A stretch of DNA of 64,000 nt from the NCBI GenBank assembly GCA_029962745.1, contig CM057158.1, positions 9,116,949-9,180,948 on the forward strand, read 5' to 3'. The translations under genes and the position numbers were made by a program. The notes under the pieces were generated by a model, which worked only from the letters and a program-made list of their open reading frames with translations, searched no databases and was not told the origin of the DNA. The stretch is from Echinometra lucunter (lineage: Eukaryota; Echinodermata; Echinoidea; Camarodonta; Echinometridae). Below are positions 58,411-64,000 of the stretch, in pieces. Numbering within the stretch: position 1 is the stretch's first letter; each line of letters opens with the position of its first letter.

Positions 58411-60340
58411 TTGGCAAAACCGTAGTGTGGACCCTTGCTGGGACTTCTCCCGGTGCTCCCCATAAACTTGATAGGTTCGGGGACAGGGGAGAGCTCGAAA
58501 ATTAGATGTATATTTTTACTTGTAAAATATATATTCAAATATAGTGTAACAGTTATATTTTGTCGTTTGTATTTGATTTTATAGTTTTACATGTTGCTTT
58601 CCATATTCTATGATTTGCAGTTTCTCACATCTTATTATCACTTTCATGCATCTCATGTACAGTTTCGTGCATCTCATTTTCAGTTCAGCTCATTAGTATT
58701 CATCCCTCTCTCCATCTTCACAAGTCACTCTTCCATTGTCAACACCTTTTTGATTTGCCTCGCCTACTGAGACTTGTTGGTGTTTATTGCTGTAGCGCAA
58801 GAGTTTTATAAGTTTGACTGAGAGCAGAGGTACAGTAAAAGAGCAGAGTAGAGATCTGAGACAGAGCAGAGTTTGAGAGCCTGAGGAAAATTTATCAGTT
58901 TACAATAGGACATTATCCCCACGAGGTCTATAGGATCCAGGAGTAGCACCCCTTAAGTACTCCAAGAGCAATTTTACATCAAATCAGAATGCTGACTATG
59001 ACAATTTCCGTAATGCAGACAAGACCGTCGTTGGCGTTTCACTTGTTTATGAAAAAATGCTCAAAAGAAATAAGTTGTCTGTTTAGAATAAGCAAGCAGT
59101 CTAGCAAAGTAAGCATTTCTCTAGTCTGTGTGTCCCCTCTCAACAATGAAGGCATGATGAAAGCAGTATGATTTCTGTCATGCTTTGTTCTGTCAAAATC
59201 GCACTTGTGCCAAAATATGTACATGTATGTTCAGATCTCCAATAACAATGTATCAAAAACATGCCAGTCAGCACATTCGTGAAACAATGTAGTGCACAGT
59301 TATTGGAGCAGAACATATCAGAAACACTAAAGAAAAGCATTCTGAAAAGCTGTATTCCATTGATGAAAGTTTGTGGAAGCTACAAAAATTTGGAAACCCT
59401 CACCCATGCAGACCCTGAAAAAAAAATCAGGCTCTGCATATCTTTCAATGATACTAATATTAGATCTAAAATCGAGGACCATACTCTGAGAGAAAAGGCA
59501 AAAATTCTGTTTTATTCATGACACCTAGTTGTACTCTAGTACATGTGTATGCAGGAAAATAAGAAATTTGATGTGCAAATTGGATGCATGCTGCTATTGT
59601 TGCAATATATGCATGGGCAATTCCATGATTAGTAATGTTACATTTAAGCAAATTTTCATACCGCTTTGATACAGCAAAATAAATATCCATTTCATTTCAA
59701 GTCTTAATCTTGAAACAACATATTCTCCCACCCAAGGTCTACAGTACCGGTACATAAAAAAGTAAAAAAATAACTGGACATTGCCGAAGGTGTAATGAGA
59801 ACTTTTGGTTAGTAATGTTACAAAAAAAGGACACAAGAAAATAATCAGTGTTTTTGAAATAAAATCGCTCCTCATACTCAGAGCCATATCAGTTTTACTT
59901 CTGATATGTTGACAAATGTTTATCCACAAAAATTTTAAAGTTTTCCTCAAATTAACAATTATGTTTTTGTATGGTTTGGATTCTGCTATAAGGATACATT
60001 TGGAACAAGTTTTTTTCGTGAGTACGAAACCCCTTTGTATTTACAATATCTGTATGAATTTTACCCCCCAAAATTGACCTGAATTTGAGAAAGAGTAAAA
60101 ATAAAGTTAGGGGCGATGCCCACTTAATCATGGAATTGCCCGCATGCAGATTACAAAATAGATACCTGTAGGTCATGTACAATGTCGGTAGGCCTATAAC
60201 ACTTCTCTTGGAGATTTCTTTAATTTTAGGTGATAAATGGCAAGATACCAGCCAGATTAAGATGCAATGAAGTTTCCTCCTCCTGAAGTGAAATATTAAA
60301 GAAATGAGAGGGGAAAAAAAAAAAAAAAAAAATTAGGAAC
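58411..60340. other. Unassigned region with short open frames
   Basis: Frames at 58928-59079 and 59261-59521 (+) have protein-like composition (for example GVSLVYEKMLKRNKLSV; ETLKKSILKSCIPLMKVCGS) but no family I recognise, and stops separate them. They may be remnants of one gene or chance. Confidence 0.25.
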
Positions 60341-60361
60341 AGGGACCTATATCTTGTTTAC

Positions 60362-61042
60362 ACAGTGACTCGGCTCGGGGGTTCAACACACGACCCGTGC
60401 TCAACACAGCAATTTTATGTTGTGTAAACGTGATCAGTGTGATCCGCGAGCCGTGTTGAACACCGTATTTTTTTGATCCGCCAGAATCCTAGGTTTCAAC
60501 CCACGAGCCGAGTCAGACTCGTCTATTTTTTCGTGTGTAAACAGAAAGCCGTGTCGAACCCTTGTGACCTATAGGTCAAACACAGAATAGCCGCATCCGG
60601 TATCGTGCGAGATAGCTCTCTTGTCCTTGCTATGCCCCTGCCTTCGCTCGATTTCCCTAGGTAAAAATACTCTTTTTAGGGATCGTGAAATCTACTCTTG
60701 CTCGTAAAATTGTTTGTATGGTATATCACTGTTTGGTATGATCCTTGCATTACTTATTCTTCTATATATGTAATATGGTGCTGTCGCCACGGCAGTTTTA
60801 TAACTAACATAACCCAGCCTCACTCTCGTTGTTCAGTGTTTAACGTATTTTGTTGTGAATGTTGTGGAAAAATGTAGTCGGAGGCAAATTTTCCGCATTT
60901 GTAACGTATATTCTACTTCCGTTTGTGATCCGCGGGCCATGTCGAACTCGCCTTTTTCGTTTCGGTATAAACACGATCACAGTTGCTCTCTTCGCAGCGT
61001 TCGACCCTGCTTGAGGATTCAACACTCGAGCCGAGTCACTGT
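60362..61042. mobile_element. Non-autonomous TIR element, about 680 bp
   Basis: ACAGTGACTCGGCTCG at the left is matched by CGAGCCGAGTCACTGT at the right, each followed inward by TTCAACAC-type text. The interior repeats GATCCGCG, GTGTAAAC and CGTGTTGAAC words and is CpG-rich against AT-rich surroundings. Confidence 0.7.
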
Positions 61043-63055
61043 ATGGCAGTGGATAATTATAATCTAGTGTTCCTATTGGATAAAACAAAACATTCATTGG
61101 AAATCATGGATGGAATATCAAATAATCTTAGACATGCATCTTTTGGTAGGAGGTGAACAAGGTACTGCAATATTTGATATGTTTTATGCCAATAGAGTCA
61201 AAAAGGTCAAGGAACTTGGACATGCACTGTGCCCTTACAACTGGAATGACCTACCTATTTCTTTTCTTTCTTTTTCTTTTTCATTAGAAGGATGTTTAAA
61301 AGGATTAGTGATACACAAAAAAGAAGGTTTTGCAGGTGGGTTTAAACCACAAGAAAGGAAGCAATTTTTACCAATTGTAAGAGGTAGTGGTCATGGCAAC
61401 TGTATTGCTATGAATGCAATGCTATGAATTTCTACATGTAAGAAATGGCATACAAAGGTTAGCCTATTTGAGCAAAGCATTCTTGCCAGGCCATTTAACA
61501 AAGCGCATACATGTCTTACATGACAAACCACAACTTTCTGTTTATCATTGCAAATAATAAACAGGTTTGTTTGTTTTTTATGCATAAATTTGCTGTATAT
61601 TTTGTGATTTTGTCTACATAGACATGTACATGTAGCTGTATATATTGGTATGGATGTAGGATTTATGTTCAAGTGTTTACAAACTCCATAATTTGTTTTC
61701 ACTTTTACTTATATGTCTGTCATCTGCTTTTCCAGTTTAGATCTATACAGAACTGAAAGAAATGTTGCAAAATATATATGTGTACTTTAAAAGTACTAGA
61801 GATGCGATATCATGAAGAGTTTGTACAGTTATTAGAAAAATAATTAAAAAAGTATATCTTGGGCAAAATATTAAATGATAGAGCACTAAAACAAGAGATT
61901 TTCTTGATTTGATGTGAATTAGTTTTTCCACTACATGTCATTAAAAGGGATTTTGATAAATCTGAAGACTTAAGAAACAGACAACTTTAGGCATTTGCAG
62001 TACTTGTTACTTGGCTTCTTTGATGACTTGTCTTCTCTCAAGTCACTTGTATATTTTTCTATATGAATTTGCAATAGTTACATGACATGTAGCTGCTCAT
62101 ACATTATTTTTATGCAGTATACTGATTTGAAACCTGTAATTAAAGAGCAAAGTGCATTTTAGTGACTGGTCCCTCTTAAATAATCATGATTACAGTGTAC
62201 TAGTACATCTTTTTTTGATAGCATATCATGTTTGCCTCCTTTTTAAACTGTGTATGTGGGTCAGCATTTGCCTCTTATCTACATGTAGTTTATAGGATCA
62301 AATTCTGAGAAATGATTAATTCCTCAAGCCGTTTACAATTACAGTAACTTAAACTTTCTGCTCGTATATCCTGATGATTAATTAGTAATGGAAGCAGTAT
62401 CGGTTTCGCTCCATAGCTGATAAATTTAGTTGAGAAATAAAGGCAATGTTTTGTACATGATGTGAAGTTTAGGAGTGCTCTGCTTTGGTTTGTTGTTATA
62501 GAAATTTGAAGAAATAAATATAAACTGAATAGTGTGTCAGGTTGGCAGCAGCAATGCATTTTTCATTTTGCATGTGAAATTTCCTTACATGTACATGTAC
62601 AGATTTTCTGGTGGGCTTCTCCTGTATGTATTTGTAACTACTTTATGACTGAATTTTAGGGCACCAAGAAGTACATTTTGTACAATATAATACATATTTT
62701 GTAATTTAGAAATGATTATTGCAGGCTAAAGTGGAGGATGCTTAATAGCAAGTTTTCCAGGGGTGTAAAATCTCTGATTTTACCCATATTTTCGACCTTG
62801 TTGCTTTCTCAGCAACCCTCTTTGTCCATACATACACACATTGTAAATGCTTTTTTCTGACTACATGTACTTGTGGCTTTGTATTTCATTGTACTAGGTT
62901 TTTTAAAAAAGACATTTTTTATCATTAATAACTCAAAATCCATAATTCAAATCATCCTGATGTCATTTCTGCCAACTTAAGCATTCATGATTCTGGATTT
63001 AAAGAGGTGCAGTAGAATTTTATCTACAATGAACAATTGCAATTGTCAGACTCTA
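61043..63055. other. Unassigned AT-rich region
   Basis: Contains a 105-codon + frame (61110-61427) whose second half (GGFKPQERKQFLPIVRGSGH) looks protein-like but has no recognised family. Otherwise no structure except ACATGTACATGTA words (61625, 62588). Confidence 0.3.
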
Positions 63056-63522
63056 AGGGTGTGTTTATTGAGGGTAACAGAGGGCTATTAAAAGCGATCC
63101 AAGTTCAAAACTAGCTTACCCGTTACCCTCGATAAACACGACAGCGACTTGATTACCGAACTAGCGTACCGGACTTGAGTTCCACAAAAAAGGGGATTTG
63201 ATTACCCTTTGAATGAGACGGCGACTCGAGTCATGGCAATAAACACAACGTGACTTCGGTCGCATTTCGTTTGAGAACTTAGGACTCCTGTAACTTCTGG
63301 GTCAAATAAAGAGTAATAAGCCTGCCGAGTGCCAGATTTGACCTTCACTGCCGGGTCATCTTGCAGCTGGGTATTGGTTCGAGAGTTTCGGGAACTCAGA
63401 TTGCGATTTTAAACATGACATCCAGAGAGACCACCCGTTGTAAGCGCGATTTGTGTTTGCGACTCAAGTACCCATTTCTGTTTTTTAGAAAACGAGTTTC
63501 CCCCCCCGGTTAAACACACTCT
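63056..63522. mobile_element. Non-autonomous TIR element, 467 bp
   Basis: Left AGGGTGTGTTTATTGAGGG; reverse complement of right AGAGTGTGTTTAACCGGGG. The interior has GTTACCCTCGATAAACACG facing the left end, and repeated ACTCGAGT/GACTTG words. CpG-rich, non-coding. Confidence 0.65.
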
Positions 63523-64000
63523 TGATTCATTATTGACAGACTTTGTGGCCTCAGTTTTTCAAAATGTGAAAATTGAATTATATATTCATAGCATTATTTC
63601 ACAAATATCAAGAAGGAAAATTACCATATTTCAGCCCTAATAAATTTGACATCCTTTAACTGTATAGTTTCAAAAAATCAGGCTGCCAATAATAATGGCT
63701 TTTGAGTTATTAATGTCAAAAGTGTCAATCTATTTTTAACACCTTGTACAATGTATGTGTGAAACACATTTTCACGAATCTTGATTCTCCATCTAACATG
63801 AAATGTTCAAAAATATGGCTAGACTGCACCAGAGAGTATCAGAAACCTCAGGGTTTTTAGGGCCCTTAAGCAGGCCCTGGACCCTGGTCACAAGGACTTC
63901 GTGCTTGCACACATCTCTACATGTTTAAATTTTCAATTGCGGAAAACCCTTTGGTGAAATATTGAATTACATTGGTGTAGGGTTTGTTTCAGCAGACTAC

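Overview
This is animal genomic DNA. Coding sequence sits in short exons with clean GT/AG boundaries, separated by long AT-rich introns full of microsatellites, fold-back elements and dispersed repeats, and a 500-base run of N marks an assembly gap. The exon-intron style and repeat types suggest a marine invertebrate deuterostome, perhaps an echinoderm, but the sequence alone does not settle the species.

The one gene I can identify with confidence runs on the + strand from 159 to 46324. It is the C-terminal half of a Piezo mechanically gated cation channel. I placed 27 coding exons. All splice phases agree and join into one open frame of 1317 residues plus a stop. It covers the last blade repeats, the beam helix, the charged cytosolic linkers, the anchor, the outer helix, the extracellular cap, the inner pore helix and the C-terminal domain. 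The 5' half of the gene lies upstream of the window. One extra 78-nt phase-1/phase-1 exon at 10681-10758 is possible, and exons may be missing in the gap at 12949-13448.

The introns carry many non-autonomous DNA elements. There are three copies (plus one diverged relative) of a ~420-bp piggyBac-like MITE with TTAA ends, a set of different elements with 5'-AGG...TTCA-type ends and TTA-type duplications (PIF/Harbinger-like), a 0.5-kb repeat present in opposite orientation at 5.2 kb and 30.2 kb, a 1.3-kb interrupted palindrome at 26-27.3 kb, and repeats carrying AGGTCA direct repeats. An unusual local feature is the tail of exon 19, which has been copied in tandem about five more times, splice sites included, in the following intron.

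From 46325 to the end there is no gene I can name. The region holds the Piezo 3' UTR, AT-rich DNA, a degenerate G-rich array (53.2-54.0 kb), a CpG-rich stretch followed by a possible first coding exon of another + strand gene (54539-54604), a tRNA-like sequence (57381-57458, minus), more TIR elements, and a few short open frames of unknown meaning.
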